This document shows positions 29,553 to 41,633 of a DNA stretch of 52,404 nt, piece by piece. The stretch spans positions 1 through 52,404 of the forward strand of contig JAGUXT010000031.1 of NCBI GenBank assembly GCA_020061705.1, given 5' to 3'. The translations under genes and the position numbers were made by a program. Under the pieces are notes generated by a model. The model was given only the letters and a program-made list of their open reading frames with translations. It made no database searches and was not told where the DNA came from. How positions within the stretch are numbered: position 1 is the first letter of the stretch; the number at the start of each line of letters is the position of its first letter. The DNA is from Halothiobacillus sp. GTDB lineage: Bacteria > Pseudomonadota > Gammaproteobacteria > Halothiobacillales > Halothiobacillaceae.

Positions 29553-30184
29553 GCGCCATCTCCTTGTTTTGCAATGTCGGCAACACGCGTCTCAGATTCC
29601 ATTTTCACCATGCGCACACGATCTTCGCGACGTACTTTGGCTTGAGCTGCTGCATCCTGGTATTTGGTTTCCGGACGGCGGCGCAGGGTTAACATAATGG
29701 CTGCAACCATGGCTACCAGCAAAATCACCGCGGCAATTTCAAATGGGTAAACATATACGGTGTACAGGACCGAACCAATGGCCTCGGTATTACTGTAATC
29801 CGCAGCCTTGGGTACGGGTGCTGGATATACATCCAAACCAAACAATTTGGGCCCCAAAACCAGCGACATTTCCAACATCATAATAATCGCCACACCCGCC
29901 CCAAGCGGCAGGAATCGCACAAAACCTTCTCGCGTCGCTGCCGTGTTCACATCCAGCATCATCACCACGAACAGAAACAGCACCATTACTGCTCCGACGT
30001 ACACCAGAATCAATACGATACTCAGGAACTCAGCTTCAAGCAGTAACCAGGTCAAGGCGGTGCTAAAAAAAGTCAATACCAGATACAACGCGGCATACAC
30101 CGTATTGCGCGTCGTCACCATCATGAAGGCTGACAACACTGCGCTTGAGGCAAAGACTAAAAAAAGTAGCTTGATAAAGCTCAT
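29549..30184 (-). CDS. nuoJ: NADH-quinone oxidoreductase subunit J
   Basis: 211-residue membrane subunit with five helices; conserved [16 protein letters not shown] is present. The cytoplasmic C-terminal tail (after [12 protein letters not shown]) is charged and about 40 residues long, longer than in E. coli but usual in related bacteria. Confidence 0.97.
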   Translation of the reverse strand: MSFIKLLFLVFASSAVLSAFMMVTTRNTVYAALYLVLTFFSTALTWLLLEAEFLSIVLILVYVGAVMVLFLFVVMMLDVNTAATREGFVRFLPLGAGVAIIMMLEMSLVLGPKLFGLDVYPAPVPKAADYSNTEAIGSVLYTVYVYPFEIAAVILLVAMVAAIMLTLRRRPETKYQDAAAQAKVRREDRVRMVKMESETRVADIAKQGDGA

Positions 30185-30215
30185 GAGGTTTCCGTATTAA
30201 TTATTAAGTTCGATA

Positions 30216-30704
30216 TTAACGATAGGGTGCATCAGCCAAACGATCTGCCGCAATCTGTGTTTCGTATTTGTCACCCATGGCCAGGAGTTTTTCCTTGGTC
30301 ATGATGTGCTCACCACGCGATTCAAAGTGATATTCAAACACTCGAGTTTCTACAATGGCATCTACCGGGCAGGCTTCTTCACAAAAGCCACAGTAAATGC
30401 ACTTGAACAGGTCAATATCGTAACGCGTAGTGCGGCGAGTGCCGTCCTCACGTTGCTCGGATTCGATGGTAATTGCTAACGCAGGACAAACTGCCTCACA
30501 AAGTTTGCAGGCAATGCAGCGCTCCTCCCCACTTGCATAACGGCGCTGGGCATGCAAACCACGAAAACGCGGCGACATCGGGGTTTTTTCTTCCGGGTAT
30601 TGCACGGTGAATTTACGTGCAAATAGATAACGCCCGGTAAGCTGCATACCCACCAGCAACTCCCATAAAAACCAGGTTTTGAAAAACTGTTTAACTTGAT
30701 TCAT
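30216..30704 (-). CDS. nuoI: NADH-quinone oxidoreductase subunit I
   Basis: 162 residues that bind two [4Fe-4S] clusters: [12 protein letters not shown] and [12 protein letters not shown]. Connects the peripheral arm to the membrane arm. Normal length and order. Confidence 0.98.
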   Translation of the reverse strand: MNQVKQFFKTWFLWELLVGMQLTGRYLFARKFTVQYPEEKTPMSPRFRGLHAQRRYASGEERCIACKLCEAVCPALAITIESEQREDGTRRTTRYDIDLFKCIYCGFCEEACPVDAIVETRVFEYHFESRGEHIMTKEKLLAMGDKYETQIAADRLADAPYR

Positions 30705-30716
30705 AAGCTGGCTCCG

Positions 30717-31772
30717 TTACGCAAACCAAGGGCCAAGTTTGAAATACACCGCGACACCTTCTACCACAATCCACACCAGGGTGACCGGAATCAAAACCTT
30801 CCACCCCAGGCGCATGATCTGGTCATAGCGATAACGCGGAAAAGTGGCGCGAAACCAGATAAACAGGAATAGCAACACTGCAATTTTGGCAAACATCCAG
30901 ATAATACCCGGAATCCATGCAAACGCAGCTTCAAGAAAAGTCCCCTGGAACGGCGATAACCAGCCGCCGAGAAACATAATCGCGGTCAATGCGGAAATCA
31001 GGATCATGCTGGCGTATTCAGCCAACATGAACAATACAAAGCCCATGCCGGAGTATTCAACATGAAATCCCGCGACGATTTCCGACTCACCTTCGGCAAT
31101 ATCGAACGGCGCTCGGTTGGTCTCCGCCACGCCGGAAATGAAATACACCACAAACATCGGCAACAAAGGCAACCAATACCAATGAAGAACGCTACCACTC
31201 TGTGCTCGCACGATGTCTTGCAAATTCAAACTCTGACTGGCCATCAGCACACCGACCAGCGCGAAGCCCATCGCCAGTTCATACGCAATTTTGTGTGCTG
31301 CCGAGCGCAAACCACCGAGTAGGGCGTATTTGGAGTTGGATGCCCAACCCGCCAGAATCACACCGTAGACACCCGCAGCACCGACCGCCAAAACATACAG
31401 CAGACCCGCATTGACATCAGCGATGACCCAGCCATCATCAAAAGGTACTACCGCCCAGGCCACCAGCGCAGCGAATAAAATGATCACCGGCGCAGTGAAG
31501 AAGATGAACTTGTTCGCAGCCGAAGGGATAATGATTTCCTTGAACATCAGCTTGAACACATCGGCAAACGGCTGGAATAAACCGATAGGACCCACGCGGT
31601 TCGGGCCAATACGTACCTGCATATAGCCGATAACCTTGCGTTCCGCGTAGGTTGTATAAGCCACCGCAATGACCAGCGGCATTACGACCAACATGATCTG
31701 AATCAGGATCAGGATCAGCTCACGCAGTCCCTCAGGAAACAGGTTCAACAACGGGGAGAGAAATTCGGCCAC
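30717..31772 (-). CDS. nuoH: NADH-quinone oxidoreductase subunit H
   Basis: 351 residues, eight helices; forms the quinone chamber with NuoB and NuoD. Signatures are [19 protein letters not shown] and [19 protein letters not shown]. The start codon is GTG at 31772, four bases after the nuoG stop, with a GGGGG-rich ribosome site overlapping that stop. Confidence 0.97.
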   Translation of the reverse strand: MAEFLSPLLNLFPEGLRELILILIQIMLVVMPLVIAVAYTTYAERKVIGYMQVRIGPNRVGPIGLFQPFADVFKLMFKEIIIPSAANKFIFFTAPVIILFAALVAWAVVPFDDGWVIADVNAGLLYVLAVGAAGVYGVILAGWASNSKYALLGGLRSAAHKIAYELAMGFALVGVLMASQSLNLQDIVRAQSGSVLHWYWLPLLPMFVVYFISGVAETNRAPFDIAEGESEIVAGFHVEYSGMGFVLFMLAEYASMILISALTAIMFLGGWLSPFQGTFLEAAFAWIPGIIWMFAKIAVLLFLFIWFRATFPRYRYDQIMRLGWKVLIPVTLVWIVVEGVAVYFKLGPWFA

Positions 31773-31775
31773 GAT

Positions 31776-34136
31776 TTACACCCCCTTAATCTGAACGTGC
31801 AAGGCGCCACCTAACGCCACGCTGACATCGGTGCCGTAAGCGATCCACGCGCTACCCTCTGGCAAGCCGTCATCTGCCTGCACCATCATCTGTACCTGAT
31901 CCGTCCTAGATGAAACCTCGGCAATGCCGCCAACGACCAAACCCAAACGCTGGATTTCTGCCGGATGAAGTCGCACGCTTTTGGCCGCATGTGCATCTGC
32001 AGTTTCTTGCAGGGAAGCAGAACGGCGGACCAACGAATCGACTGCAAACATGGCAACTCCACCCAAGCGCTGCATTCCTTGCTGGTCTGCGTTTTGCGAC
32101 ACAACAACCTCCATTGGGGTAATTTGTGAGCTTAATTTGAGGTTCTGACATGCAGCGCGTAATTCATCACGCACATCTTCAGAACTCATAAATTCAAAGC
32201 CTTCCAAATTCAGCAAGTTGCCCAAAACACGCAGAATTTTCCATGCTGGGCGTGCCTCCCCCAAGGGGCGCGCAACAGCACGCATTCCCTGCCACAAACC
32301 TTCGGTGTTGACATACGTCCCCGAGGTTTCGGCAAAAGTAACCATCGGCAGAACCACATGGGCATAGCTACGCATAGCATCGGTCATGAATGGGTTAATC
32401 ACAACGTTAAAGGCGGATTGCTGCAATAACTCAAGTGCACTTCGACCCTGCAGGGTATCCAATTCTGGCTCGACACCGATAAGCATTGTTGCCGCTGCTG
32501 TTTTTGACAGCATTGCAGCGGCGTTTAAGCCTTGTTGTTTAGAGACTACACCGCCGGGCAAACGATGCGGCACAGCGCCAGCCAACCAAGCCCCCGCACT
32601 GTTGCCTGCCGATACAAACTCGCCCAAGGATGCACCACTATTCTGCGCAATGGCCTGAGCAAGCTGTCGTATGACAGACAAGTCGGGGTGCGCCATTGCC
32701 AGAGCACCAAGGTAAACACCGGCACGCTTGGCATTCTTAAGTGACGCAGCAATGGATTGATGTTGCGTCTCAACGGTTACACGACCAACCAATGCAGCAA
32801 GTGACCCATCTAGGCCGTTCGGTGCAAGCGCCGCCAAAACGGCCGTCAAAGTTGCAACCATGGCATCGTTGCCGACACCCAAGTTTTCCAATGTTGCAAA
32901 GGTCTGCGGCAATACTGCTGGATTGACGAAACTGATCTTCGCACCCGCAAGCGCTGCTTTGCGCAAACGTTGCGCCAGGAGCGGTTGTTCATGACGAACA
33001 TGGCTACCGATGACCAACACGGCTTGACGCTGCTCCAAGTCGGCCACGTCATGCCCCAACCAAGGCATCACTGGCAAGGCAGCCTGATCGCGGAAATCAC
33101 GCTGACGCAAACGATGGTCAATATTGGCTGACCCCAGTCCACGCGTGATTTTTTGCGCAAGATACAACTCTTCCAAGGTCGCATGCGGAGCAATCAAGGT
33201 GTGCAAATCAGTACCCGCTGCTTTAAGCCCTTTGGCCGCCACTTCCAGCGCTTCTTCCCAACTCGCCTCTCGCCAGCCCGCTTCGACGCGGATCATCGGA
33301 CTTGCCAAACGCTCGGCGTGCTGGATGCCGAGGTAACTAAATCGATCACGATCCGACAGCCAAACCTCGTTGACCGGTTCGTTTTCACGCGGCACCACAC
33401 GCATGACTACACCATCTCGAATGTGCATGTACATATTGGAGCCTAGGCCATCATGCGGTGCAATGGCAGGCTGCTGCGCCAACTCCCAGGGACGGAACAT
33501 GTAACGCGAAGGCTTCGCCGTGAGTGCGCCCACGGGGCATAAGTCAATAATATTCCCGGAGATTTCAGAGCTTACGGCTTTAGCAACGTAAGTTCCGATT
33601 TCCATATGCTCACTGCGCCCAGTGGTTCCAAGTTCACGCACACCGGCGATTTCATCACCAAAACGCACACAGCGCGTACAGTGAATACAGCGCGTCATAT
33701 CGGTTGCCACCAGCGGACCGATGTCTTTATCTTTCACGACACGCTTGGTTTCGGAATACTGACCTACGCCGTCGCCATAACCCATGGCAACATCCTGCAG
33801 TTCACACTCGCCGCCCTGATCGCACACGGGGCAATCCAGCGGATGGTTGATGAGCAAAAACTCCATGGTCGCACGCTGCGCAATAATGGCTTTCGGCGAC
33901 TTGGTGAAGACTCGCATGCCTTCTGAAATTGGGGTTGCACAGGCAGGCAAGGTCTTGGGCGCACGCTCAACCTCAACAAGGCACATACGGCAGTTGGCCG
34001 CGACGGACAGCTTGCGGTGGTAACAGAAGCGAGGGATATGAATACCCGCTGCATCGGTGACTTCAATCAGCATGTCACCCTGATGCCCTTGCAGCTTCTT
34101 ACCGTCAACCTCAATGGAGATCAGATCATCACTCAT
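31776..34136 (-). CDS. nuoG: NADH-quinone oxidoreductase subunit G
   Basis: 786 residues. The N-terminal [2Fe-2S] site is CYHRKLSVAANCRMCLVEVE in outline, then the His/Cys cluster HPLDCPVCDQGGECELQD and MTRCIHCTRC, and a molybdopterin-like domain from about 220 onwards. The C-terminal half is less conserved than the cluster region, as is usual. ATG at 34136 follows nuoF closely. Confidence 0.97.
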   Translation of the reverse strand: MSDDLISIEVDGKKLQGHQGDMLIEVTDAAGIHIPRFCYHRKLSVAANCRMCLVEVERAPKTLPACATPISEGMRVFTKSPKAIIAQRATMEFLLINHPLDCPVCDQGGECELQDVAMGYGDGVGQYSETKRVVKDKDIGPLVATDMTRCIHCTRCVRFGDEIAGVRELGTTGRSEHMEIGTYVAKAVSSEISGNIIDLCPVGALTAKPSRYMFRPWELAQQPAIAPHDGLGSNMYMHIRDGVVMRVVPRENEPVNEVWLSDRDRFSYLGIQHAERLASPMIRVEAGWREASWEEALEVAAKGLKAAGTDLHTLIAPHATLEELYLAQKITRGLGSANIDHRLRQRDFRDQAALPVMPWLGHDVADLEQRQAVLVIGSHVRHEQPLLAQRLRKAALAGAKISFVNPAVLPQTFATLENLGVGNDAMVATLTAVLAALAPNGLDGSLAALVGRVTVETQHQSIAASLKNAKRAGVYLGALAMAHPDLSVIRQLAQAIAQNSGASLGEFVSAGNSAGAWLAGAVPHRLPGGVVSKQQGLNAAAMLSKTAAATMLIGVEPELDTLQGRSALELLQQSAFNVVINPFMTDAMRSYAHVVLPMVTFAETSGTYVNTEGLWQGMRAVARPLGEARPAWKILRVLGNLLNLEGFEFMSSEDVRDELRAACQNLKLSSQITPMEVVVSQNADQQGMQRLGGVAMFAVDSLVRRSASLQETADAHAAKSVRLHPAEIQRLGLVVGGIAEVSSRTDQVQMMVQADDGLPEGSAWIAYGTDVSVALGGALHVQIKGV

Positions 34137-34154
34137 CGCTACTCCCTGCGCCCT

Positions 34155-35438
34155 TTAGCGAATCTTGGCTTCGGCCATACTGTGGCCGTGCTCAATGTAA
34201 TATTCAAATTCCGGGCGGAAATGCTTAAGAAAACTACGCACCGGCATGGCCGCAGCATCGCCAAGCGCACAAATCGTACGGCCTTCAATCTTGCTGGCCA
34301 CATCGTCCAGGCGAGCCAAATCCGCCAACGCGCCCTTGCCCTCCACAATACGCGTCAACATGCGATAGAGCCAGCCCGTACCTTCACGGCAAGGCGTGCA
34401 TTGCCCGCATGATTCGGAGTAATAAAAACGGGAAATACGACGCAGTGCCTTGACCATGCAGGTGCTGCTATCCAACACAATCAGACCACCCGAACCAAGG
34501 TAGCTGCCCGCTTTGGCCAGTGAGTCGTAGTCCATATTGACTTTCATCATCACATCCGCAGGCACCACCGGCACCGAAGAACCACCCGGAATCACTGCTT
34601 TTAGAGAGTATCCGTCGCGCACTCCCCCCGCCATCGCCAATAGGTCGGCAAACGGCGTACCCATGGGAATTTCAAACACACCCGGCGCGTTGACATGGCC
34701 GGAGACCGAGAACATCTTGGTGCCACCGCTGTTTGGCACGCCCAAATCCGCAAACCACTGACCGCCATTGCGTAGAATCGCAGGCACCGAGGACAGAGTT
34801 TCAGTGTTATTAATCGTCGTCGGGCGGCCATACAAACCAAAGTTGGCAGGGAAAGGCGGCTTGAAGCGTGGTTGCCCCTTCTTCCCTTCCAGTGATTCAA
34901 GCAAGGCGGTTTCTTCACCACAAATATAAGCGCCCGCACCCAATGAGCCATATAGGTCCATGTCCAGACCGGAGCCGAGAACATTTTTGCCGAGCAAACC
35001 ATGCTCATAAGCTTCCTTTAATGCCTGCTCAAAGCGCTGGAAAGGCAGGTCACCAAACTCACCACGCATGTAGTTGTAACCCACGGTCGCGCCAATCGTG
35101 TAGGCTCCAATGGCCATACCTTCGACCAGGGCATGCGGATTGTTCAGCAAAATTTGGCGATCCTTGGCCGTGCCGGGCTCCGACTCATCCGAATTGCACA
35201 CCAGATACTTTTGCCCCGGTGCGTTGCGCGGCATAAAGCTCCACTTCAAGCCGGTGGGAAAGCCCGCGCCACCACGACCACGCAAATTGGAAAGCTTCAG
35301 CTCTTCAATAATGACCGCCGGATCTGTTTTTTCCGCCAGAATCTTGCGCCATGACTGATAGCCGCCCGTTTTAAGATAGTTTTCCAGCGTCCATGGCTCA
35401 TCGAACTGGCGGGTTGCAAAACAAACTTGAGTACTCAT
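34155..35438 (-). CDS. nuoF: NADH-quinone oxidoreductase subunit F
   Basis: 427 residues; NADH- and FMN-binding subunit with one [4Fe-4S] cluster. [13 protein letters not shown] binds FMN/NADH, and the cluster site is [12 protein letters not shown] plus a Cys in the CALGDA segment. Partner of NuoE. Confidence 0.98.
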   Translation of the reverse strand: MSTQVCFATRQFDEPWTLENYLKTGGYQSWRKILAEKTDPAVIIEELKLSNLRGRGGAGFPTGLKWSFMPRNAPGQKYLVCNSDESEPGTAKDRQILLNNPHALVEGMAIGAYTIGATVGYNYMRGEFGDLPFQRFEQALKEAYEHGLLGKNVLGSGLDMDLYGSLGAGAYICGEETALLESLEGKKGQPRFKPPFPANFGLYGRPTTINNTETLSSVPAILRNGGQWFADLGVPNSGGTKMFSVSGHVNAPGVFEIPMGTPFADLLAMAGGVRDGYSLKAVIPGGSSVPVVPADVMMKVNMDYDSLAKAGSYLGSGGLIVLDSSTCMVKALRRISRFYYSESCGQCTPCREGTGWLYRMLTRIVEGKGALADLARLDDVASKIEGRTICALGDAAAMPVRSFLKHFRPEFEYYIEHGHSMAEAKIR

Positions 35439-35440
35439 TT

Positions 35441-35965
35441 TCAGTGTCCGTCCTTAAGTGCCACAGCATCCAGAATACTGTCCACTTTTTCCGGGGTCAG
35501 GCGCTCGTAATACACATGATCGACCTGCATCATCGGGCCACCATCACACGCTGCCAGACACTCTTCCTCGCACTTGAGGAAGAATTTTCCATCGGGTGTA
35601 CTCTCGCCGGTTTTAATGCCCAAACGATTTTCCACATGCTCAACAATGCGATCCGACCCCATTAACCAGCAGGAGATATTGGTGCAAATCGAAATGCTGT
35701 GCTGCCCCACAGGCTTGGTTTCAAACATTGAATAAAACGTAGCGACTTCATACGCTGCAATCTCTGGCACGCCGAGATAAAGTGCAACCGCGTCCATCAA
35801 GTCGGTTGTCAAATAGCCGTGGTTTTGATGTTGGGCGGCGCGCAACGCGGCAAGCAAGGCAGACATTCGTTGATCGGAAGGATACTTACTCAGCCAATGC
35901 TCAATTTCAGTCACCGTATCTGCACTTAACAGAGCGATTTTGCGCACACGTTCTTGTTCGTTCAT
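35441..35965 (-). CDS. nuoE: NADH-quinone oxidoreductase subunit E
   Basis: [2Fe-2S] thioredoxin-like subunit, 174 residues from ATG 35965 (MNEQERVRK), which overlaps the nuoD stop by an ATGA. Cluster cysteines are CTNISC and [12 protein letters not shown]. An in-frame TTG one codon earlier is not needed. Normal order D-E-F. Confidence 0.97.
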   Translation of the reverse strand: MNEQERVRKIALLSADTVTEIEHWLSKYPSDQRMSALLAALRAAQHQNHGYLTTDLMDAVALYLGVPEIAAYEVATFYSMFETKPVGQHSISICTNISCWLMGSDRIVEHVENRLGIKTGESTPDGKFFLKCEEECLAACDGGPMMQVDHVYYERLTPEKVDSILDAVALKDGH

Positions 35966-37218
35966 CAACGATCGACCTCCCCGAATACGATGTCCTGGGT
36001 ACCAATAATGGCCACCACATCGGCAATCATGTGCCCACGTGACATCTCGTCCAAACCTGAAAGATGGGCAAAACCTGGCGCGCGCACCTTCAAGCGATAC
36101 GGCTTGTTCGCTCCATCTGAAATCAGATAGATCCCAAACTCACCCTTAGGATGCTCAACCGCAGAATACACCTCACCCTCAGGCAGGCAGAAGCCTTCGG
36201 TGAACAATTTGAAATGGTGGATCAAGGCCTCCATATCAGCCTTGGCTTCTTCACGGCGCGGTGGAGCAAACTTATGATCGCCCGTTAACACCTCGCCGGG
36301 GTTTTTACGTAACCACTGAATACATTGCTTGACGATGCGATTTGATTGACGCAACTCTTCTACACGTACCAGATAACGGTCATAACAATCGCCATTTACG
36401 CCGACGGGAATATCAAAATCCAGCTTGTCATACACCGCATAAGGCTGTTTCTTGCGCAAATCCCATTCAACCCCTGAACCACGCAGCATCGGCCCGGTAA
36501 AACCCATGGCCAAAGCGCGCTCAGGAGTCACAACGCCGATCCCTACAGTACGCTGTTTCCAGATACGGTTATCGGTCAGCAGGGTCTCGTATTCATCGAC
36601 CAAGGCGGGAAAGCGATTAACAAAATCCTCAAGGAAATCAAGCATCGATCCTTGACGCACTTCGTTCATGCGCGACACGTCTTTGGCGTTATGCCATTTG
36701 GAGGTGCTGTATTGCGGCATGGAATCCGGCAAGTCGCGCGCCACACCACCTGGACGGTAATACGTTGCGTGCAAACGCGCCCCAGAGACCGCTTCGTAGC
36801 AATCCATCAAATCTTCGCGCTCACGGAAGCAATACAGGAACACCGACATGGCACCAATATCCAGCGCGTGCGCGCCCAACCAGAGCAGGTGATTCAAGAT
36901 GCGCGTGATTTCATCAAACATGGTACGGATATACAGCGCGCGCTCCGGCACCTGAATTCCACCAATTTTTTCCATCGCCATGACGTAGGCGTGTTCGTTA
37001 CACATCATCGACACATAGTCGAGACGATCCATGTAACCGATGCTTTGGTTGTAAGGCTTGCTCTCGGCCAGCTTTTCGGTCGCGCGGTGCAATAAACCAA
37101 TGTGCGAATCAGCACGCACTATGGTTTCGCCATCCAGCTCAAGCACAAGACGCAGCACACCGTGCGCCGATGGGTGTTGAGGGCCGAAATTCAAGGTGTA
37201 GTTGACGATTTCAGGCAT
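35965..37218 (-). CDS. nuoD: NADH-quinone oxidoreductase subunit D
   Basis: 417 residues, the 49-kDa hydrogenase-like subunit of the quinone site. It starts [20 protein letters not shown], the diagnostic loop. It is a separate gene from nuoC, as in most bacteria but not in E. coli, where the two are fused. Confidence 0.98.
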   Translation of the reverse strand: MPEIVNYTLNFGPQHPSAHGVLRLVLELDGETIVRADSHIGLLHRATEKLAESKPYNQSIGYMDRLDYVSMMCNEHAYVMAMEKIGGIQVPERALYIRTMFDEITRILNHLLWLGAHALDIGAMSVFLYCFREREDLMDCYEAVSGARLHATYYRPGGVARDLPDSMPQYSTSKWHNAKDVSRMNEVRQGSMLDFLEDFVNRFPALVDEYETLLTDNRIWKQRTVGIGVVTPERALAMGFTGPMLRGSGVEWDLRKKQPYAVYDKLDFDIPVGVNGDCYDRYLVRVEELRQSNRIVKQCIQWLRKNPGEVLTGDHKFAPPRREEAKADMEALIHHFKLFTEGFCLPEGEVYSAVEHPKGEFGIYLISDGANKPYRLKVRAPGFAHLSGLDEMSRGHMIADVVAIIGTQDIVFGEVDR

Positions 37219-37221
37219 GAC

Positions 37222-37950
37222 TCAACCCTTCTTCTGCGTCGAAAGAATGTAGCGATGATCCTGGCGTATCACCCGTGGCACGAGCACACGTGGTTCGATA
37301 CTCACCGGTTCATACACCACGCGCCCCTTGGTTTCGTCGTAACGCATTTCAACATTGCCAATCAATGGAAAATCCTTACGGAAGGGATGCCCCACAAAAC
37401 CATAGTCCGTCAGAATGCGACGCAAATCAGGATGACCGTCGAACAAGATGCCAAAAAGGTCGAAAGCTTCGCGCTCGAACCAATTAACACCCGACCATAC
37501 CGAGGTGACCGAAGGCAAGATTGGCATATCGACATCGTCGCAATACACGCGCAAACGCAAACGCTGATTAAACTTGTACGAAAGCAGATGGTAGACCACC
37601 GCAAAGCGCGGCCGAGCGGAATCGGACAACTGCATCTCATCGCCAAACTTCATACGTCCAGCAGTTGATTCCTGCACGCCACGGTTATAGCCACCTTTGC
37701 ATACCTTCTCGTCGGACGACCATTCACTTTTGCCGTAATCGCTGTAATCCACGCCGCACAGGTCAATCAACTGCTCAAAGGCAAACTCAGCCTCCGTGGC
37801 CAATGCCTGACATACACGCAAAATATCGGTCGCACGCACTTCAATCGTTAATTCATCACAGCTTTCAATGTACTGCGTCGCAACAGAGGGAAAACGTGCA
37901 GAAAACTGCTCGCGTAACTGACTATAAGTTTTGGACAGGGTAAATTTCAT
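37222..37950 (-). CDS. nuoC: NADH-quinone oxidoreductase subunit C
   Basis: 242 residues, the 30-kDa subunit. ERE(A/V)FDLFGI appears as [20 protein letters not shown], with [13 protein letters not shown]. About 40-50 residues longer than the minimal NuoC owing to an insert near residues 90-115 ([15 protein letters not shown]), common in betaproteobacteria and some gammaproteobacteria. Its start touches the nuoB stop (TAATG). Confidence 0.97.
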   Translation of the reverse strand: MKFTLSKTYSQLREQFSARFPSVATQYIESCDELTIEVRATDILRVCQALATEAEFAFEQLIDLCGVDYSDYGKSEWSSDEKVCKGGYNRGVQESTAGRMKFGDEMQLSDSARPRFAVVYHLLSYKFNQRLRLRVYCDDVDMPILPSVTSVWSGVNWFEREAFDLFGILFDGHPDLRRILTDYGFVGHPFRKDFPLIGNVEMRYDETKGRVVYEPVSIEPRVLVPRVIRQDHRYILSTQKKG

Positions 37951-38450
37951 TAAACCGCCTCAGTCACTGAAGAAGGTTTAGCAATCGTATTGGTGCGATG
38001 AATTTTGTTTTGCAGCTGAATAATGCCGTACAGCAAGGCTTCAGCAGTCGGCGGACATCCGGGCACATAGATATCCACCGGGACAATTCGGTCACAACCA
38101 CGCACCACCGCATACGAATAGTGGTAATAACCGCCACCGTTAGCACAGGAACCCATTGAAATAACCCAACGCGGCTCGGGCATCTGGTCATAAACCTTGC
38201 GCAAGGCGGGTGCCATTTTATTTACGAGGGTTCCGGCAACAATCATGACGTCCGACTGCCGCGGACTTGGACGGAATACTACGCCGAAACGATCCAGGTC
38301 ATAGCGCGCAGCACCGGCGTGCATCATCTCTACAGCACAGCAGGCCAAGCCGAAGGTCATCGGCCACAGTGATCCGGTGCGTGCCCAATTGATGAGCTTG
38401 TCAGCAGATGTTGTGACAAAGCCTTTGTCGAGAATACCCTCTATTCCCAT
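37950..38450 (-). CDS. nuoB: NADH-quinone oxidoreductase subunit B
   Basis: 166 residues from ATG 38450 ([18 protein letters not shown]). Holds cluster N2: adjacent cysteines in [10 protein letters not shown], then GSCANGGG and [12 protein letters not shown]. The N-terminus overlaps the end of nuoA by 10 nt; a longer start at 38471 would overlap more and is not conserved. Confidence 0.98.
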   Translation of the reverse strand: MGIEGILDKGFVTTSADKLINWARTGSLWPMTFGLACCAVEMMHAGAARYDLDRFGVVFRPSPRQSDVMIVAGTLVNKMAPALRKVYDQMPEPRWVISMGSCANGGGYYHYSYAVVRGCDRIVPVDIYVPGCPPTAEALLYGIIQLQNKIHRTNTIAKPSSVTEAV

Positions 38451-38797
38451 TCCAAAGCCCCCTTCTTCCACTCGTAGATGAAGCCAATCACCAAAATCAG
38501 CAAGAACAAGCCCATGGCAGCCAAGCCAAAACCACCTATCTCATCCAGAACCACGGCCCAGGGAAAAAGAAAAGCAATTTCAAGGTCAAAAATAATGAAC
38601 AAAATGGCGACAAGATAAAAACGCACGTCAAACTTCATGCGCGAATCTTCAAATGCGGCAAAACCACACTCATAGGGCGAGTCTTTTTCTTTGTCGGGAT
38701 GACGTGGGGCAAGGATAAAGCCCGTCAGCAGCATAACCAGGCTGAAACCTAGTGCTACGACGAAAAACACCAGAACAGGAAGATAGTTCTCAAGCAC
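38441..38797 (-). CDS. nuoA: NADH-quinone oxidoreductase subunit A, GTG start
   Basis: 118-residue, three-helix subunit. I start it at GTG 38797 ([18 protein letters not shown]) because AGGAGG stands just before it and this gives the family length; an open frame up to 38950 would add a 51-residue tail with no NuoA similarity. Conserved KDSPYECG and [18 protein letters not shown] loops are present. Confidence 0.95.
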   Translation of the reverse strand: MLENYLPVLVFFVVALGFSLVMLLTGFILAPRHPDKEKDSPYECGFAAFEDSRMKFDVRFYLVAILFIIFDLEIAFLFPWAVVLDEIGGFGLAAMGLFLLILVIGFIYEWKKGALEWE

Positions 38798-38999
38798 GCG
38801 ACTCACTCCTCCTACGCAACCAGGCTCTATACGACTTGGCACACAAAAGCCCAGCCTGTTTGTATTGCCCGTGTTGCCGCCTGCATTGCCATGACTGCAA
38901 TGGTGGTTATTGTAAAAATTATGAGCGTTTAACGACGCTTCTTTTTTCATTCGAATCGTTGGCAGTTCTTGTTACATCAAGCCGCCAAGATTACGTAAT
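38798..38999. other. Gap between nuoA and tRNA-Leu
   Basis: 202 bp, the largest gap in the superoperon and the natural place for a nuo promoter. No clear terminator, dyad or small gene is seen. Confidence 0.3.
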
Positions 39000-39084
39000 T
39001 GGTGCGGATGGCGGGACTCGAACCCGCACGTCTTGCGACACCACCCCCTCAAGATGGCGTGTCTACCAATTCCACCACATCCGC
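39000..39084 (-). tRNA. leuU: tRNA-Leu (anticodon GAG)
   Basis: 85 nt on the minus strand. Acceptor GCGGATG pairs with CATCCGC; the discriminator is A and CCA is encoded at 39002-39000. The anticodon stem CCATC pairs with GGTGG around loop TTGAGGG, giving GAG. A long variable arm (GTCGCAAGAC-like) and GGTTCGAGTCC mark a class II tRNA-Leu. It is 7 nt after secG, so it is processed from the tpiA-secG transcript; E. coli leuU is also behind secG. Confidence 0.97.
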
Positions 39085-39091
39085 GAAAAAT

Positions 39092-39418
39092 TTATTTAAC
39101 TGCCGGCACATCAGCCGGCCTATTCTCCTGTGGCGCAACTTCAGTTGCGACTGGAGCCGCAGATTCAACTACGCTCCCGCTCTTTGGAGCGGACGTCACA
39201 ATATAGGCAAGTAACAAACTTGTCACGAAAAAAATTGCGACCAACCAAGCCGTCAAGCGACTCAGAAACGTCGCTGCGCCGCGAGCACCAAAAACCGTGG
39301 ACGACGCGCCGCCGCCGAAGGCTGCACCAGCTTCGGCGCCCTTGCCATGCTGAACTAAAACCAAGCCAATCAGGGCCATGCCAACCAAAATATGAAACGT
39401 TGTTAACAGAGCAATCAC
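39092..39418 (-). CDS. secG: Preprotein translocase subunit SecG
   Basis: 108 residues, two helices, with the cytoplasmic loop [20 protein letters not shown] being the family signature. The start codon is GTG at 39418 ([13 protein letters not shown]) and overlaps the tpiA stop (GTGA). C-terminal Pro/Ala/Glu-rich tail. Confidence 0.96.
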   Translation of the reverse strand: MIALLTTFHILVGMALIGLVLVQHGKGAEAGAAFGGGASSTVFGARGAATFLSRLTAWLVAIFFVTSLLLAYIVTSAPKSGSVVESAAPVATEVAPQENRPADVPAVK

Positions 39419-40179
39419 GCGTTATCCCTCGCCGCACGGCAAATGGAAAGAAAATCTTCGGCTTTCAAGGATGCGCCACCAATCAGGCCGCCATCAATAT
39501 CCTGCATCCCCATCAATTCGAGGGCATTCTCTGGCTTCATGCTGCCACCGTACATGATGCGCGCTCGCGACGCGATTGCGACATCGTGCGCTGCCAAACG
39601 ATTTCTAATAAAAGCATGTACGTCCTGCGCTTGTTGCGGAGTGGCAGTGCGACCCGTACCAATCGCCCAAACAGGTTCGTAGGCAATGAGCACTTGCTCA
39701 AAAGCCTGAACACCCACCTGCTCCAACACAGCATCCAATTGGCGCGCCACCACAGCCTCGGTCACGCCCTGCTCGCGCTCTTCCAGCGTTTCACCTAAAC
39801 ATAGAATGGGAACAAGCTGGGCGCGCAAAACATGCCCAACCTTCTCAGCCACTTGTGCATCCGTTTCGCCATGAATTGCACGTCGCTCAGAATGCCCCAC
39901 AATCACATAGGCACATCCGACATCATGCAGCATTGCCGCCGACACATCCCCGGTAAATGCACCATCCTGCTCGGCGAGGGCGACATCTTGCGCACCCACT
40001 GCCACCGCTGTGCCACTCAGAGCATCAATGGCCTGTGTAATATGCACATAGCTTGGGCAGACGGCAACATCAACAGCATCAAGATCAGAAACACCATGGC
40101 GCAATCCGGCAACGAGTTGGTCAATCGAGGCCGTGCGGCCATTCATTTTCCAATTTCCTACAACAATCGGTTTGCGCAT
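39415..40179 (-). CDS. tpiA: Triosephosphate isomerase
   Basis: Interconverts DHAP and GAP. From ATG 40179 it is 254 residues and starts [14 protein letters not shown]. Catalytic His is in VGHSERR, Glu in [11 protein letters not shown]. Upstream alternative starts would add a nonconserved leader; GTG 40194 is possible. No strong ribosome site is visible. Confidence 0.97.
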   Translation of the reverse strand: MRKPIVVGNWKMNGRTASIDQLVAGLRHGVSDLDAVDVAVCPSYVHITQAIDALSGTAVAVGAQDVALAEQDGAFTGDVSAAMLHDVGCAYVIVGHSERRAIHGETDAQVAEKVGHVLRAQLVPILCLGETLEEREQGVTEAVVARQLDAVLEQVGVQAFEQVLIAYEPVWAIGTGRTATPQQAQDVHAFIRNRLAAHDVAIASRARIMYGGSMKPENALELMGMQDIDGGLIGGASLKAEDFLSICRAARDNA

Positions 40180-40272
40180 GGGACTTGTGTTCACTGCTCT
40201 TGAAACGGGCGGCAAGGTTAATGTTAAAAGGCTCGGAAAGCAACCTATGCCAACACTCAAGAATAGCGCGGT

Positions 40273-41610
40273 TCAACCAATTGCAACCGCTTCACGCACC
40301 ACTTCAGCCAGTGCTTCCGCTGTGCGCCGCGTCACTTCAGGATCGTCACTTTCCACCATGACACGCACCAAAGGCTCGGTTCCCGACGCGCGCAAAACAA
40401 TGCGCCCGCGTCCATTAAAAGCCTTCTCAAACTCTTCAACGCGCTGCCACACGCTATCCAAGGCTGCTAAATCGATCTTTTTATGCAGGCGGACATTCAA
40501 CATCAATTGCGGGTATTTCCTGATTGATTGACGCAGGGCGCTCAGCGGTTCACCGCGTTGCCGCATGGCGGCCACCACCTGCAAGGCCGCGATAATTCCA
40601 TCACCCGTAGCGGCACGATCCAGACACAGAATATGCCCCGAAGCCTCACCACCATACAGCCAACCCTGTTCACGCAGCGCTTCATACACATAACGATCAC
40701 CGACATTGGCACGCTGAAACGGCAAGCCCAGCCGGGCAATTGCCAGCTCCAAGCCAAGATTACTCATCAGGGTACCAACAACACCACCGCTATAGCCTTC
40801 CTGTTCCACGCGCTCGCGCACAATGGCAAATAGCAGGTCATCGCCATCCAGCACTGCCCCGGTTTCATCAATCATCACGACCCTATCACCGTCACCATCG
40901 AAGGCAATGCCCATATCGGCGCCCTTGGCGAGTACCGCTGCACGCAAACTTTCCGGGTGAGTCGAGCCGCATTCGGCATTGATATTAAAGCCATCCGGCA
41001 TCACGCCGATGCTTTCGACCAGTGCACCCAATTCGGCAAAGACCTTGGGTGCCACATGATAGGTTGCACCATGCGCACAATCGAGTACCACATGCAGACC
41101 CGCCAGACTTGAACCCAGGGGCAAGGTTGCCTTGCAAGACTCAATGTAACGTCCGGCGGCATCGTCAACACGCTTGGCCTTTCCCAGACATTCGGGAGCA
41201 ACAACATCCAACGGGCTATCCATCAATGCCTCAATCGCTGCCTCTTGCGCATCACTTAATTTGCTTCCGGCCGCATTGAAAAACTTTACGCCATTATCAT
41301 CAAACGGATTATGCGAAGCCGAGATCACTACACCCGCCGAGGCGCGCAGAGTACGGGTCAGATAGGCAATGGCAGGTGTCGGCATCGGCCCCAGCAGACG
41401 CACATCAACCCCGGCTGCAATCAACCCGGCTTCCAGGGCAGACTCCAACATATAGCCGGAAATGCGCGTATCCTTGCCCAAAACGACCTTGCGCATTCCG
41501 CTACTCGCCAACACTTTCCCGGCAGCCCAACCCAGCTTCAATGCAACCTCAGGGGTCATAGGCCACTGCCCTACCCGCCCACGAATACCGTCCGTACCAA
41601 AATACTTCAT
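40273..41610 (-). CDS. glmM: Phosphoglucosamine mutase GlmM
   Basis: Converts GlcN-6-P to GlcN-1-P for UDP-GlcNAc and the cell wall. 445 residues from [14 protein letters not shown]. Phosphoserine loop [13 protein letters not shown] near residue 102, metal loop DGDGDR and sugar-binding GGEASGH are all present. 23 nt after folP; the order ftsH-folP-glmM is conserved. Confidence 0.98.
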   Translation of the reverse strand: MKYFGTDGIRGRVGQWPMTPEVALKLGWAAGKVLASSGMRKVVLGKDTRISGYMLESALEAGLIAAGVDVRLLGPMPTPAIAYLTRTLRASAGVVISASHNPFDDNGVKFFNAAGSKLSDAQEAAIEALMDSPLDVVAPECLGKAKRVDDAAGRYIESCKATLPLGSSLAGLHVVLDCAHGATYHVAPKVFAELGALVESIGVMPDGFNINAECGSTHPESLRAAVLAKGADMGIAFDGDGDRVVMIDETGAVLDGDDLLFAIVRERVEQEGYSGGVVGTLMSNLGLELAIARLGLPFQRANVGDRYVYEALREQGWLYGGEASGHILCLDRAATGDGIIAALQVVAAMRQRGEPLSALRQSIRKYPQLMLNVRLHKKIDLAALDSVWQRVEEFEKAFNGRGRIVLRASGTEPLVRVMVESDDPEVTRRTAEALAEVVREAVAIG

Positions 41611-41633
41611 TTTTTTCTCGACAAATACGCTGC

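Noticed and set aside
38798-38950. N-terminal extension of NuoA of 51 residues
   Set aside because: Asn/His/Gly-rich and unlike any NuoA; a good Shine-Dalgarno places the start at GTG 38797.
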